The translations under genes were made by a program, and so were the position numbers. Shown here in pieces: positions 1 through 11,810 of a DNA stretch of 64,000 nt. Source of the DNA: Eurosta solidaginis. Taxonomy: Eukaryota > Arthropoda > Insecta > Diptera > Tephritidae. The stretch spans positions 67,056,779 to 67,120,778 of the forward strand of contig NC_090319.1 of assembly GCF_040869045.1 (NCBI RefSeq), written 5' to 3'. Below the pieces are notes generated by a model. It searched no databases. It was given only the letters and a program-made list of their open reading frames with translations, and was not told where the DNA came from. Within the stretch, counting starts at the first letter, position 1. Every line of letters starts with the position of its first letter.

Positions 1-58
1 TGGAAAAAACCGATTTTGAAAAATTTTAAGTTGTGACTCTTTTGTAGTTAGTGTGCGA
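1..58 (+). mobile_element. Right end of an inverted-repeat MITE
   Basis: GAAAAAACCGATTTTGAAAA through TTTGTAGTTAGTGTGCGAT nearly repeats 53464-53520, the right end of a small inverted-repeat element nested in the pogo-like transposon. The rest of this copy lies off the window to the left. Confidence 0.6.
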
Positions 59-794
59 TATACATAAAAAATTATTTGGAGCCTTAAAAATGAAAAAAAA
101 TAAATTATTTCACCAAAACACTCCTCAAAACCAAAAAAATATTTTTTTTTTAAAAACTCTTATCGCCAAAGTTTTTAGCGGACAATTTTGAGTCGGACAG
201 GGTATACATGAACATTTTAAAATCAATTGAAAATTTTTTAAGTAGGTCATGAAAAAAACCTAAAAATCAAAGAAGAAAAGTCAAAAAACTCAAATTTTGC
301 AGGCTCGAAAATTATTTTTTTGGGTATGCTTAGTGGAACTTTTTTTCCTGAGCCTAAAACCTATCGAAAAATCGATGGCGCGATATAGGTTAATAAATCG
401 ATTCAGCTTAATGTACATACATTTGGCTGTTCATACGAATTTCGATGTAAGCGACTGCCATCGGCATTGTCGTCTACAGTCGTCATAACCATCAGTCTAC
501 GCCGTTGTATGTTCGTCTGGACTTTCTGCACCACAGGAAAAGTAATCTACCGCGCACTGATTGTGACTTTGATAGGCATAATGGCGCCAAATGAGCGAGG
601 TTCCCTTCTTTCTTGTCCTTCATGCGGTTTGTACCTTAAACTTTTTCCTTCCTTTGTATGCCTTGTGTGAGTGTGAATGTTTTAACACCTACTTAATTTT
701 TGATTCAAAGTTTTGTTTTCAAGTTTCTTTAGTATGGTTGCACTCTCGCTTTAGCTACCTTTTTTGGTTTGGGTATATTTGGGATCTTGAGCAG
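59..794. other. Unassigned AT-rich intronic sequence
   Basis: No coding similarity or repeat partner within the window was recognised. Only short incidental reading frames are present. Confidence 0.4.
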
Positions 795-905
795 CAGTAA
801 TGGCATGGCTTGTTTGTATGTCAAACCAATATAATATATAAGACAAGGGATGACGGAAGTTTTTTCCAATATACATACGTACATCTTCTCCATCTTAGTC
901 GAGGT
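795..905 (+). repeat. Diverged copy of the hammerhead-associated repeat
   Basis: The segment AAGGGATGACGGAAG followed by TTCCAATATACAT repeats 26360-26392, which lies just downstream of a hammerhead-like motif. Upstream, TAATGGCA, TTGTTTGTATGTCAAACC and AAGACAAGGG align loosely to the 26317-26365 motif region, but the ribozyme core (CTGATGA, GAAA) is lost. Confidence 0.4.
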
Positions 906-1441
906 TAATTTCTCAATGTTTCTGGTGGACGTATTGGCTTACTTTGAATTCGGGTCTTATTATTCATATCGCGAATCATTGCCACACTTCCGGTGTCGTT
1001 CAGTTTATGTAGCTCCTGTATTCAGCAAAGTGTTTCAATCGTAGGCTAGCTATAGGGCGACTTTCAACACACTACCGCATTAGCATGCAATTCCTCTAAA
1101 AACTTACAAGGAATTCTCAGAACTCACGAATATTAAGCAACGGTCGCATGATCCAAACGTAGAAGTTCATTAATCGTTCATTGACAACATCGGAACAGAG
1201 GCTCTGTGGGATCTTTTTGGAGGCAGCAGCCGTACCTCAAGAATTGTTTTTCATCCACTAGGTTTTTGTTATTAACTCATTGTAAGACCGTTATTCTATG
1301 GTTTTGACCCATTTTTCATTTAGAAATTTCGTAACTTGTGCTGTAATGGCTCTCTCGTCGGGAGTATTTGGGGATACTTTGTCGGTCGGACATCATATTA
1401 CTGCTTTATATGACTGGCTCAGGAAATAACATATATCATAC
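906..1441. other. Unassigned intronic sequence
   Basis: No recognisable gene, repeat partner or RNA in this stretch. Confidence 0.4.
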
Positions 1442-1666
1442 TTAGATTAGGTTGAAGTGGTTGGCGCGGAGACACACATAGGCCAGTGGCATGACAGCCA
1501 TTTTGAGACCACAAAAAGACATCATGATAGCTGATATTTCCGCCTGGAAGACACTACAGTGATCAGTAGTTTGCCTGAAAGAGAGTTGGAGGTATCGGTA
1601 TTTCGAATATACCCCTCTCCCAGTCCTACCGTTTAACTTAGAACCTTCAATGTATATGGAAATCAT
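1442..1666 (-). pseudogene. Relic of a non-LTR retrotransposon RNase H domain (jockey-like)
   Basis: The minus-strand frame starts MISIYIEGSKLNGRTGRGVY and continues to DHCSVFQAEISAI. This is the first strand and first helix of RNase H domains of jockey-clade elements, where IYTDGSK and the E of FQAE carry catalytic acids. Here the first Asp is replaced (IEGSK) while the Glu is kept. The match decays after about 55 residues and there is no linked reverse transcriptase, so this is a dead fragment. Confidence 0.65.
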
Positions 1667-1999
1667 TTTTGCTTAGAATCTTAACCATAAAGTTGCTGTT
1701 CGCAAATGTTGTAATCGTATAGTGGTATGTGCTTCGACGAAGAAAGCTATCATTGCTTGGTATGCTAAAGTGTCTTAGGCTTTTAGTACTCTTAACTGGA
1801 CGACTTTTTTTAAATGCAGGGCTGCTTGGAGTTGTCCTTGAAGCTGTGTGATATTTACTTATTTTCCTTTTTTTTAGCTTTATATTAAGTCGCTTTCATG
1901 CTTGTCCCCTCATTTTCATGCGAATTTTTGACCCACGGAAAAGTCTTTTTCGTTGAGCTAGACACTTCATACTTAGAACAAAGTTCAGATCTGAGAGGC

Positions 2000-2530
2000 A
2001 TTACAATGCAAGTGAAAAAAATCCGCTAGGTGGCGCACGGATCGAGATATACAGAAAATTAATTTTAAAATGAAAATTTTGCGATCGACTTTTAACTAAC
2101 TTCTCGGTGATCCAGAGACTTGAAACTTAGCACATAAGTTGCGAGTCGATGGCATTACGATTCGTGGAAAACAAAATGCTGCCAGGTGGCAGACGAATCG
2201 AGATAAACGAAAATCTCTGAAAATCCCTGAAAAAACGCAGGGAATCTTGCAATCGATTTTTGGGTAACTTCCCAGTGAGCTGGAGATATGAAACTTGATC
2301 CGTAAGTCAGAACCCGGTGACAATGCAATATTTTATCAAACAAATTCCGCTAGGTGGCGCATGGATCGAGATATTAGGAAAATTAATTTTAATTTGGAAA
2401 TCTTTCAATCCATTTTTAACTAACTTCCCGGTTACCTAGAGACTTGTAACTTAGCACATAGTTCGAGACCCGGTGACAATACCATTTATAGAAAACAAAG
2501 TTCCACTAGGTGGCGCGCTAGTCAAGAGAC
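2000..2530 (+). repeat. Degenerate tandem repeat, ~155-168 bp period, ~4 units
   Basis: The box CTAGGTGGCGC(A)nGATCGAGATA recurs near 2027, 2182 (as GCCAGGTGGCAG), 2350 and 2506. Each is preceded by ACTTCCCGGTGA-type sequence and GAGACTTGAAACTTAGCACATAA. Units are about 75-85% alike by eye. A single related unit is at 22740-22900. Confidence 0.7.
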
Positions 2531-2803
2531 TTTCAGGCCTATGCGAATTTCACCACGATTCTCAGCTGTGCAAATTAAGTAGCTGACAAACGAGGTGGAC
2601 TTTTGTTGTTATGATCCGAGGTGGAATTCTGTTGTTATCAGCAGCGTTGACAGATTGACGACGCCGTCGTCATTTTGACGATTTTCAACTAGAATGACGC
2701 TTGGACGGTTCTGTTAAGAAACATGACGATTTAAGCCTGCCTTATATGAAAGATTTATTTTAAATATTTAAACACCAAGAACTTAGCTAGTGAAAACGGC
2801 GGA
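2531..2803. other. Unassigned sequence before the pogo-like fragment
   Basis: Contains repeated TTTTGTTGTTAT and GACGATTTT words but no recognisable element. Confidence 0.3.
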
Positions 2804-2989
2804 GTGGTGATGATATATTTGCCTCCGCATTCCACTCATAAAATGCAACCGCTAGACAGAGCATTCATGAGCCCACTCAAGACTTATTACAGTAACGGAT
2901 TAAAGCGTTTTATTAGAGAAAAGTTACTAAATTCCAAAGCGTTTGTTTTCGATGACAACAACGCCATCAACGACAGTAATGTGTTTTGA
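2804..2989 (+). pseudogene. pogo/Tigger-like transposase fragment (DDE domain, C-terminal part)
   Basis: The 61-residue frame contains IYLPPHSTHKMQPLDRAFMSPLKTYY, the hallmark of the DDE_1 superfamily (Tigger, jerky, pogo) just after the second catalytic Asp region. The three acidic residues are not all present and no HTH domain or terminal repeats are seen nearby. It is plus-strand. The 53.7-55.0 kb relic of the same superfamily seems to lack exactly this region, so the two come from different copies or related families. Confidence 0.75.
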
Positions 2990-3428
2990 TTCACTCATTT
3001 CGTCGCAGTAATTTGCTCAATTGCCGAATAGGAAGTCGAGAGGACAAGAGAAAAATTGTCAACGGTGGTTGCAAGAGTCAAAAAGCGTTTTAGGTAGGGT
3101 GGGTTGACCAGATGATAGCGGAAGTGGAGAAGCGCCAACAACTTATGTAAACACGTTTCGAATGCTTGGCAATAATTATGCACATCCCTATGTTAACATA
3201 CTTACATGTATACTTCAGTTAACGTTTTTTTGTTCAGAAGGTGGTTATTTAAATGTAGACAGGAACATCCACGCCACACCGGCGACCAGTCAGACAGTTT
3301 ACTGAGTCAGTATGTCTGGTGCAAATGTTTATATACTTGTAGCCTAGTAGAAGCAGTCAACTGTTGTTGCCCCCAGCCCTCTAATTGGCGAAAGTAAAAA
3401 GTTCATTGTTTGCGGTTTTTTTTGGTTG
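2990..3428. other. Unassigned sequence
   Basis: No gene, RNA or repeat partner recognised. Confidence 0.3.
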
Positions 3429-3442
3429 TTATTATTGTTCAG

Positions 3443-3801
3443 CGGCCACCGTGGTGTGATGGTAGCGTGCTCCGCCTATCACACCGTATGCCCTGTGTTC
3501 AACTCCCGGGCAGAGCAACATCAAAATTTTAGAAATAAGATTTTTCAATTAGAAGAAAATTTGTCTAAGCGGGGTCGCCCCTCGGCAGTGTTTGGCAAGC
3601 ACTCCGGGTGTATTTCTGCCATGAAAAGCTCTCAGTGAAAACTCATCTGCTTTGCAGATGCCGTTCGGAGTCGGCATAAAACATGTAGGTCCCGTCCGGC
3701 CAATTTGTAGGGAAAATCAAGAGGAGCACGACGCAAATTGGAAGAGAAGCTCGGCCTTAGATCTCTTCGGAGGTTATCGCGCCTTACATTTATTTTTTTA
3801 T
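3443..3801 (+). mobile_element. Full-length tRNA-derived SINE with 14-bp target duplications
   Basis: The head GGCCACCGTGGTGTGATGGTAGCG resembles a pol III A box, and TGTTCAACTCCCGGGC about 60 bp further a B box. The body includes TAAGCGGGGTCGCCCCTCGG, CTCATCTGCTTTGCAGATGC and GGAGGTTATCGCGCCTTACA, then a T/A-rich tail. TTATTATTGTTCAG is perfectly duplicated at 3429-3442 and 3802-3815, the signature of target-primed insertion. Other copies lie near 12712 and 25454 (+) and at 32041-32168 (-), with a head fragment at 4101-4130. No protein is encoded. The LINE partner is unknown to me. Confidence 0.9.
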
Positions 3802-3949
3802 TTATTATTGTTCAGTGAGCGCGAAACAAGTTGGTCTGAAAAACTGCAATTTTCCTAGTCACGTCCTGCTTGAAGGATTTTTAGCCCCTTGTCAGATTTG
3901 TATTTTAGTCTGCATGCTGAAGCGAAGTAAAAAAGCAATATTAGACTAG

Positions 3950-6860
3950 CGTAGAAAATTTTTAAATATTTAATTGACAATGCTTAAAAAACATAAAAAA
4001 ATCAAGTTAACAATAAAAAAATTCCAAAACATAATAACCATTAAAATAACTATTTGAATTAAAAAAAAAAAAAAAAACAAAATAAAATAAAGACAAAGGC
4101 AAGCACGCTACCACCACACCACGGTGGTATAAGAAATTTACTAAACGCTAAAGAAACAAAAAAAAAATTAACTGAATTAAAAACAAAAAAAAAATTTTAT
4201 TTTTATTAAATTCACAATAATAAAAAAAGAAAATAAGAAAGACTTAATTAAAAACTTAAGCAAAAAAAGCAAAACGGATGGAACAAAAAAATTAAACAAA
4301 AAAACAAACGAAGAAAAAAATTATAGAGATCAAAAAAAAATTGTAAAGGTATGGCACAATAAACGCCGAATTACGTCTGTGTTGTCATCAAGAATATCCC
4401 CTAATCCTCCCAAGCCTTGTGCACAACTATGGGTATTCTGTGTAAGTGTGACACTTTAAAACCCCTCTGCGCTATGACAATAATATTTGGCTACAAGCTC
4501 ATGGCTCAAGTAAATATTTAGTAGGTACTCATCTAAAAAGCTTGAATAGCCCATCTGCTGGTTAGAAACATATCAATGATTTGACTGTCAATACGGGGCA
4601 ATTGAATATGAAGATTCCCAATGGCTCATTACATAATTTGATGTTTACCTCTATGTTTTGTTTGTGCGTGCATGTTACTACCCCTTTGTATGGAATTGTT
4701 TCCGCCGCTTTATATAAAGTTTTGTAACAAGTAAATATTCAGATAATATGCTCAGAGAAATATGTGGATACCTAACATGTTGTGTTTGTAGGTATAAGCA
4801 AATTTTTCTTTGTCTGCCATAAAGTCTGCTCTCGTAAGTGATTTGATTCGCAACAAATGACGCGACTATTCAAACATTTTCTTAATACAGAACTTGATAA
4901 TTACTCCCACATATGTAGTATCTACAAGCACTGGATAATATATATGTATGTAGATATACATATGTGTTATAGTTTGTTGTAGACAAGATGGCGAGAACTC
5001 TAGGTAGGATAGATAGACTAGTAGCAAGTATAAAAAAAGTTTTCCGGCCCAAAAGAAAGTTAAATAGTTTAAAATTATGAAAATAACAATACAAAAAACT
5101 GATGCATAAATATATTAAACACATTGAAAGCAAAGAAAACGGAAAATTCGGTAAAATTTAAACAAAAGCTATAAAAAAAGTAATAGAAGAAAATAAAAAA
5201 TAATAATAAAAGAAAATAAAAAAATTATAAAAAAAAATAAAAGAAACCAAAAAAAGGAATAAAAGAAACTAAAAAAAAAATAATAACAGAAAATAAAAAA
5301 AAAATTTAAAAAATATTAGATATAAAAAAAGAAAAAATGAGCAAAAATAAATAAAAGAAGTAAAAAGCCTAAATAAAAGAGAAAAAAAAAATTTGCAAAA
5401 AAGAAGGAAAAAGAAAATTAAAAAAAGAAGGAAAAAATAAAATAACCAACTGAAAAATTAAAAAATTTTTTTTTTAAATATTAAAATAAACAATAAAAAA
5501 GAAGAAAAAATAAAGAAGTATAAAAAAAATGTATTAAAGAACAACTAAAAAAACAAGAAATAAAATAAACAATAAAAAATTAAAAACACTAGAATAGAAA
5601 AGTAAAAAAAAAGCAAAATGTATAAAGATAAAAATAAGAGAAAACTTAATAAACAAATAATTAATTAAAAAAAAACAGAAATAGCATAAAAATTCAAATA
5701 CTTGGAAGCCAATAAATAATAAAAAAAAAAAATTAACTAAACGATTTTTGGTATCTAAATTAATTCAAAATTAAATAAAAAACTTGCAGTTCTTGGAGCC
5801 AATTTAAACAAACAAAAAAAAAAAAAAACAAAGCTTAAAGTTTTTTTATGTCTGAATGAATATAAAATTAAATAAATTAGAATTAAAAAAAAATACAAAA
5901 ATTTTTATATATGTTATCTATCGAAAAATTAAGGGATTAAAACATAAAATAAAGGCGTGCATGCTCTATATAGTAAAAAATATACACAACTTAAAAAAGC
6001 AAGCAATGTTTAATGAATGAAAAATATTAAATTAAATCCATAACGATCTATGTAGAACTTAAAACGATTAAAAATAAAATACCGGAGAAAATTTTTAAGT
6101 AAAATAAAATAGCTGAAAAAATGTAAAAAGTTTAACAACATTCCAGTTTTTTTTCTTAGTAGTAAATTTTTAAAAAATATATCTTAAAATAAAAAACCAA
6201 AAAATATAAAAAAAAAAAATCGAAATAAAAAATAATCGAAATAATAAAATAATCGAAATAAACAAATTTAAAAATAATCGAAATAAAAAAATAATCAAGT
6301 TTACGAAGTAAAAAATAAATAGCAAAGTATTGAAACAAATAATGTATACAAAAAAAAAATTATAAATTTGTTTAAATAAAGTTAGCAAAACAAAAATTGC
6401 AATAAAAATGAGAAAAATAAAAATATATAAGAAACTAAAAACTGAAAAATAGAAAAACATAACAAAATATGAAAACCAAAAAAATTAAAAAAGCATACCA
6501 AAAGATGAAAATAAAAAAATTATAAAATGTGAAAAAATAAAAAGAAATAAAAAAAGAAAATATAAGAAAAGAAAAACCAAAGATAAGAAAAGCCAAAAAA
6601 GAAAGGAAAGAAAAGAAATGGCAAATGAGAAGTAAAATAAAAAATGAGAAAAGCAGGAAAAAATAAATAAGGATGATTAAAAAATATGAGATCTATAAAA
6701 AGAAATAAGAATAAGAAATAAAACATCAAGATGTTTGAAAATGTATAATGAAATCTTACAAAACCTTAGATTTAAATAAAAAATATAACAAATTTTTAAA
6801 TATTTAAATATTTATACACGAACAAAAAAATATGAAACCGAAACTATAAAAAGCTAAAAA
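3950..6860. repeat. A-rich, strand-asymmetric low-complexity tract
   Basis: The + strand is dominated by AAAATAAAAA-type words with very few T runs, densest from 5150 to 6840. The minus strand therefore yields long Phe/Tyr/Ile-only reading frames that I regard as artefacts. 4350-5140 is less extreme but has no recognisable gene. Confidence 0.8.
4101..4130 (-). mobile_element. SINE head fragment (A-box end only)
   Basis: On the minus strand CCACCGTGGTGTGGTGGTAGCGTGCTT matches the first ~28 bases of the SINE at 3443. Nothing of the body follows, so this is a severely truncated copy or a chance remnant in A-rich sequence. Confidence 0.5.
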
Positions 6861-7925
6861 TTAATTTATTTGTATTTGTATTTATTTAGTAATTAAACAT
6901 TAGTACAATAAGACTTAGTCTTTTATAGTACAACAGCAAAATTATCAAAATATGAATGCTTGGGGAAACAATAAAATAGAGATATCGGATACATCATATC
7001 TTAAAAGTAATGCAAATCAGCAACCCCACTAATCTTGGCTTGCTAGGACCGATAAAATATATAATTAAAAATAAAATAAAATTTCATAAATAAAATAATT
7101 ATAATTATGTTAAGACTAAAATGTGTATGACAAACATTACAGATTGAAATTAAGTCACTCTTAGAGTGAGAAGTGACTGTAGATCAGTTTTTTGAAGTTG
7201 CCTTTGTTAAACTGGCTTTTTACAGAATAAGGAATTGAATTCCAAAGACGAACGGCGTTAATGAAAAACAGCCTTTCCGAATTTTTAAATTTAAATGTGG
7301 GAAGTATTAACTCCAAGGAGCGCTCCGATCTGGGGAATGTGAGTTTATCATATAGATACCGAGGTGTTTTGCAGTGAATAAGCTGATATAAGAAAATACA
7401 GTTTCTGGATTTCATATATTCGGAAATCTCACATCCCAGGAGAGAGGTTCTCCACGCAGAAATATGGTCAAATTTACGCAATCAATAAACATATCGGGAA
7501 ACGTGGTTAAATAGAACGTCTATTTTGTGAGAAGAACTAGAATCAAGTCTACTATATACTAACTCAGAGTATGTAATAATAGGCAAAAAAACTATAGCGC
7601 CAGATTACGCCTAATAGTAAGCGGGGTGAAATGTGCAGATAGTCTCAGGTTCCTCAGAGTGGCATAAACTTTGCGCATGGTCGAGGTGATATGATCTATG
7701 CAGCTAAGAGAAGAGTTGATAACGAATCCCAAGTTGGTAACTTTACTGACCAGCTTTAGTGCAGAATTGTTCAGAGTAACAGCTGGAATATCTTCACCCA
7801 TCACTTTCCGACTATGCATGGGCAGGTCATATGATTTTGCTGCATTTAGGCTAAGATAATTCTGAGTAGCCCAGCGAGAAATGGAGTCTATATCTCTGTT
7901 AAGATTTTCAACAACCACACTAATA
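6860..7925 (-). pseudogene. 5'-truncated non-LTR retrotransposon, reverse transcriptase C-terminal part
   Basis: Reading leftward, 7918-7592 encodes NLNRDIDSISRWATQNYLSLNAAKS followed by VTNLGFVINSSLSCIDHI. This is the RT thumb region of jockey/CR1-type elements. It continues through ITYSELVYSRLDSSSSHKIDVLFNHVSRYVY, a stop, then FDHISAWRTSLLGC to LFFINAVRLWNSIPYSV (7481-7161), the conserved C-terminal tail. The catalytic FADD segment and endonuclease are missing. An in-frame stop near 7485 and a frame break near 7592 show it is dead. The 3' end at ~6862-6890 carries a short AAATACAAAT-type tail, typical of non-LTR elements that lack poly(A). Confidence 0.8.
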
Positions 7926-8171
7926 TTAACAAGGGGATTATGTAAAGAAAATTAAAACAATTGAAGAATAAAACACTAAAAAAATACATTAAATGAATAA
8001 CTAAAATCTACTTTGGCTTCTTTTTTCAAACTGCCGCACAACGGTTGACTGTATCGTAGAGATTTCACAATTCATTTCCAATCACAAAACTTCCCCTTGT
8101 TAAATGTTAAACTAATTTCTTTGAAATTTGTATGCATAGTAAATTTCATAAAAAAATAATTGTACAAAAAA
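7926..8171. other. Intron immediately before the pumilio exon
   Basis: AT-rich; no repeats recognised. It probably holds ordinary intronic sequence leading to the branch point. Confidence 0.4.
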
Positions 8172-8203
8172 ACCTAACATGTTTCATCTCTTTTTATTTT
8201 CAG
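8172..8203 (+). other. Branch-point-like motif and 3' splice site of the pumilio exon
   Basis: CCTAACAT (8173-8180) fits the fly branch-point consensus CTAAY. It is followed by a pyrimidine-rich run and TTTTATTTTCAG ending at 8203. The reading frame becomes recognisably Pumilio exactly after this CAG, which fixes the exon start. Confidence 0.85.
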
Positions 8204-8589
8204 AATCCCGACAAATGGAAGTATAATCCACCACCGCAAATGAATCCGGGTAATGCTGCTCCTGGTGCGCCACCTGGCAGTGGTCCAGGCACTATTGGAC
8301 CCATCGGCATGGGCGCCGGCATTGGTAGCATCGGTACAAATGGTGGTCTACATCCTTCAATGAATGCACCATCGCAAATGGGTGTTGGACAAATGGGTAT
8401 GGGTGGTGGTAGCGCTGCGGCAGCCGCCGCTGGTATGGCAGCTATGCATAATGCTGCAGCTGTGGCTAAACATAATCATATGATGTCACAAGTGGTAGCC
8501 GCACAACAGCAACAACAACAACAACAGCAGCAGCAGCAACAACAACAACAGCCGCCACATCCAGCACATCAACAGCCAGGAGGACCTCA

Positions 8590-8621
<32 letters not shown>

Positions 8622-9139
8622 AGCCACAGCAACAGCAACAACAAGCCCAACAACTTGGCGGCGGTGTAGGTGGACAACAAATGTCACTTTCACATGCACA
8701 GCAACAACAACAGCAACAACAACAACAACAACAACAACAGCAGCAACAACATGGACCGCCACATCCCTCTCAAATGACATCACATCAACAATTTGGTTCG
8801 AACTTATTAAATCATGCTATGAATAATCCAGCAGCTGCCGCAGCAGCTGCTGCTATTGCCGCAAGCATGCAACCACCTCATATGCAAATGCCAAATGCTA
8901 TGCAAGCAGGCAACTGCAATATGTACGATCATCCAGGTGTACATCCTGGTGTTGGTATGAATGGTGTACCTAAGCCACCCGGACCACCGGGTGGACCTGG
9001 AGAGTTAGTTTACTTTGGCGGCCAACCACCAAATGCAGCTGCAGCTGCTGCTGCCGCCGCCATGGGCATGTTGCCGCAAAATCCTTTTATGAATAATGCT
9101 GCCGCGGCTGCTGCAGCCGCCAATCGCAATGCAGCAGCG
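8204..9139 (+). CDS. pum: Internal exon of pumilio (N-terminal low-complexity region of Pumilio)
   Basis: Pumilio is a cytoplasmic PUF protein that binds 3' UTR motifs and represses translation with Nanos and Brat. This exon encodes part of its long N-terminal repressor region, not the C-terminal PUF RNA-binding repeats. The 312-residue exon is phase 0 at both ends. It opens NPDKWKYNPPPQMNPGNAAP and carries in order AKHNHMMSQ, MYDHPGVHPGVGMNGVPKPPGPPG, VYFGGQ, PQNPFMNNA and a terminal NRNAAA; I recognise this order from Drosophila Pumilio. Poly-Q tracts lie at residues 101-116 (16 Q), 129-140 (12 Q) and 166-182 (17 Q); poly-A runs at 210-217, 278-286 and near the end. The ATG at 8132 is intronic and not the start. 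If unspliced, the frame would run VSEEFDY then stop at 9163. I see no next exon (expected to start near KKLWEK) before 64000, so it probably lies beyond the window. Confidence 0.93.
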
Positions 9140-9148
9140 GTAAGTGAA
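9137..9148 (+). other. 5' splice site ending the pumilio exon
   Basis: GCG|GTAAGTGAA matches the donor consensus at +1 to +6. The alignment with Drosophila Pumilio (NRNAA) breaks here and the frame reaches a stop eight codons later, so this is the likely exon end. Confidence 0.85.
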
Positions 9149-10022
9149 GAATTTGATTACTAAATAATTTATTGATTTTCATAAATTTCTAACGAAGGAG
9201 GAATTAGATAATTTTTACATGCGTGTGTTTCATAGATGGGCACTTAGCATCTTATATGATACATTAAACTTTTTGTTTACAAGTATAAGCTTTTAAAAAC
9301 TGTTAGGCAAACTTTTAAAATTCGGTGTTTGAGATTTTTTTTTTGAAAAATGTGAGGCCGGCAACGGAGTGGAAGCTTCCTGCTTTTATACAAAAATAGG
9401 GAGCTATGAAAATTATTTCTTATGGAAAATTGAAAAAGTTCTCATGACGCCAGAAACGTTTCAAGCCTACAAAATATGTGAAAATAAAAATTGGTTCTCG
9501 CTTGGCACAGCTTTTAGCGAGCACTCTGCCATCAGCCTTAAGCTCCACACAAATTTTAGCGAAGCACCTTCAGCGCATCAAAGAAATTATAGGTCGTGAT
9601 CTGTCGTAAATTTTTCGCCTACACTGATCGAAAAGGGGATTTAGCTGGTATTTTGTCGCTTATTAGGCGCTAACTAGTTGAGAAAAGATAAATTTTGTCA
9701 CTCTCTTTTATGTACTTTTTTGCTAAGTAGATGTGAAATATCGTATCACCCATGTAAAAACTGACTTACCATTCTCTGATTGAAATGCGAGTTCGTTGGT
9801 ATTTTGTTGCGTATTAGTCCCACTAAATGAAAATGCGACGAAATAGTCGCTATAATCGGCGCATTCGCGCCTTGGTAACCACGTCACTGTTGCCGAATAT
9901 AAGCTCGAGATTGTGAAGGATTCTGCCTACCCGGGCACCAGGTTTAACAGCGAAAACAAAAGCCTAGAAGGTGTCGGAAGAAGATGAAATGGATTTTGGG
10001 ATTATTCGAGATAAAATTTCCC
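9146..10022. other. Unassigned intronic sequence
   Basis: No coding or repeat similarity recognised up to the LINE relic that begins around 9850-10023. Confidence 0.35.
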
Positions 10023-10220
10023 TGGAAGATTTATGGCGATGTCTGTTGTGCCGACTGCGATATCGAAGAAGGCATAATGATGAGCTACATATATGAGCTT
10101 GACGCAGATATGAAGACAGTGCAACGAATAAAAGTCCAAAGGCTTCGTTGACTAGCTCATGTTATTCGAATGGACTAAGACGATCCGGGCAAGAAAGTAT
10201 TTCAAACGACACCGCCGAAG
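10023..10220 (+). pseudogene. Relic of the C-terminal domain of a non-LTR retrotransposon
   Basis: In one frame the sequence reads WKIYGDVCCADCDIEEG, then SYIYELDADMKTVQRIKVQRLR, a stop, LAHVIRMD, a stop, DDPGKKVF. This is the conserved tail after the reverse transcriptase in many insect LINEs, normally ..IQRLRWLGHVxRMDEDDPARKVF. The Trp and Glu codons have become TGA and TAA. The degraded sequence from ~9850 (GTGAAGGATTCTGCCTACC) may be upstream parts of the same copy. Confidence 0.7.
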
Positions 10221-11810
10221 GTGCACCGCTAACTTCATTTTCATAAAATCCCTACTATGCTTTCAATCAAAAGAACAATCCACTTCATCTATTTGAAGTT
10301 ATTTTTCATTTGTCGTTCATTTGTATAAAGATAAAAATTGACATCATTTCTACAAAAATAATCTACTGATTAAAGAAATAAAATTATTCCTAAAAAAATC
10401 CAAAATCTTACCCAACCAACCTACAGCCAACGTTGGTGTGCTTAATGAATCTCATATGGAACTTATTTCGCATTACACGTTGCGGTTTGTGTAAGCTCCT
10501 GCAAGCAATAGATGCTCAGCTAAAAAAAAAACATGCGAAATATTTTGTCTGCATGTTGCATAGCTCTTCTCATAACTGCATCAGCATCACTTAAGCCCTA
10601 CGCAAAAAGAATAAAAACAAGAAAATTTCTCAACTTCCTTTAACATTTTATTATATTTCATTGTGATTTCTACTTTGGTGTTTGCTGTCGTCACGGCGAC
10701 AATATTACTTGTTGCTCTTGTTGCCTCTGATGGTGTCATTACATTGTTGCAACGCAATTTAATGATGCACGCACTTGCCACCATACAAGTGGAGTCTTCA
10801 TCATTGCTTGCACATGGAATTGCTAAAGTTCCATTGTTACGCTGCATTTGCTTACTTCCCATGACTGTGCGCTCTGTGTGTGTATTGGCGTGTAAATTTT
10901 CAATTTACAGTTATGATCTCAGAATTACATATGGGCAACGTATGTTTTCGGCTTTTTTTTATTCAACAAATTATAAATTTACTAATACCACAAACATAGT
11001 CACCATTGAGGGCTTCTTTTCAACAGGAAGGAAAGTTCTTCCCTACTCACTTCATTAATTTCTATAGGAAAATATGGATTTTCTCAAGAAAATCGTGCGA
11101 ACCATCAAGACATACTGGGTTTGCACATATCAGTGGACGAACGAATGTACTGATCATAATAAGTCGAGAATGCAACCCTAGTCAGGGTGGGGAAAATACA
11201 GCTCAAGCCACCAGCGCTTGAAACGGCTACTAATACTATGTTGAGACTGGCCGTTTTTCAAACAGGTCTTATGGAGGGCGTTCTTCAAAAGAATTATGAG
11301 AAAGGATGGTCTTAAGTGAACTTCAGAAATTCTTAGTTGGTTTTTGAAATATGGTTTGAGGAAAGGAGGGGTTGTGCAAATCATTTCTGGTGTTAGGCTC
11401 ACTTTTAAGTTGTGCTTAATTTTTCATATAGCATACATTATGGAGGGCCTTCCATACCGAAGATCCTAGTATAAAGTCCAGAGTGTCGTTACAATAAAAT
11501 ACTTAAGAAAACCGTTGTTCAACACAGCGTTGTTTCTCTGCATTGGCTAGAAACATCTTAAGGCGTGATGCCAATCCATTCGATTTGCTCATTATCCAAA
11601 GTCAACTATCTGATGCACTAAGCACTTAATCAAATAATAATTGGAGTTTAAAACACGGTTAAACCTCAATACCAACGAAGTAAATTATAATAATTAAAAA
11701 CATTTTCTTCAACAATGTCATTATTCAAAACGAGTCCAGATAATAAGAATTATAATAAAAAAAAGTAAAAAATAGTATTTTTATAAATCTCAAATAAAAA
11801 CAAGTAAGGA
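10221..11810. other. Unassigned intronic sequence
   Basis: Nothing recognised. The short frames at 10663-11058 and 10587-10862 overlap on opposite strands and have no recognisable motif. Confidence 0.35.

Larger units (their letters stand above)
1..8203 (+). other. pum: pumilio upstream intron (3' part)
   Basis: No host coding sequence is seen upstream of the exon. In Drosophila the exon before NPDKW supplies the extreme N terminus; that exon lies outside this window. The intron is filled with transposon relics and A-rich sequence, annotated separately. Confidence 0.7.

Noticed and set aside
8132..8203. ATG at 8132 as the start of the Pumilio-like frame
   Set aside because: The segment 8132-8203 has a branch point, polypyrimidine run and CAG acceptor, and its residues do not match Pumilio. 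Similarity starts exactly at 8204.
8466..8783. Minus-strand Val/Leu-rich frames opposite the pumilio exon
   Set aside because: Antisense shadows of the CAA/CAG repeats; no motif and no independent start context.
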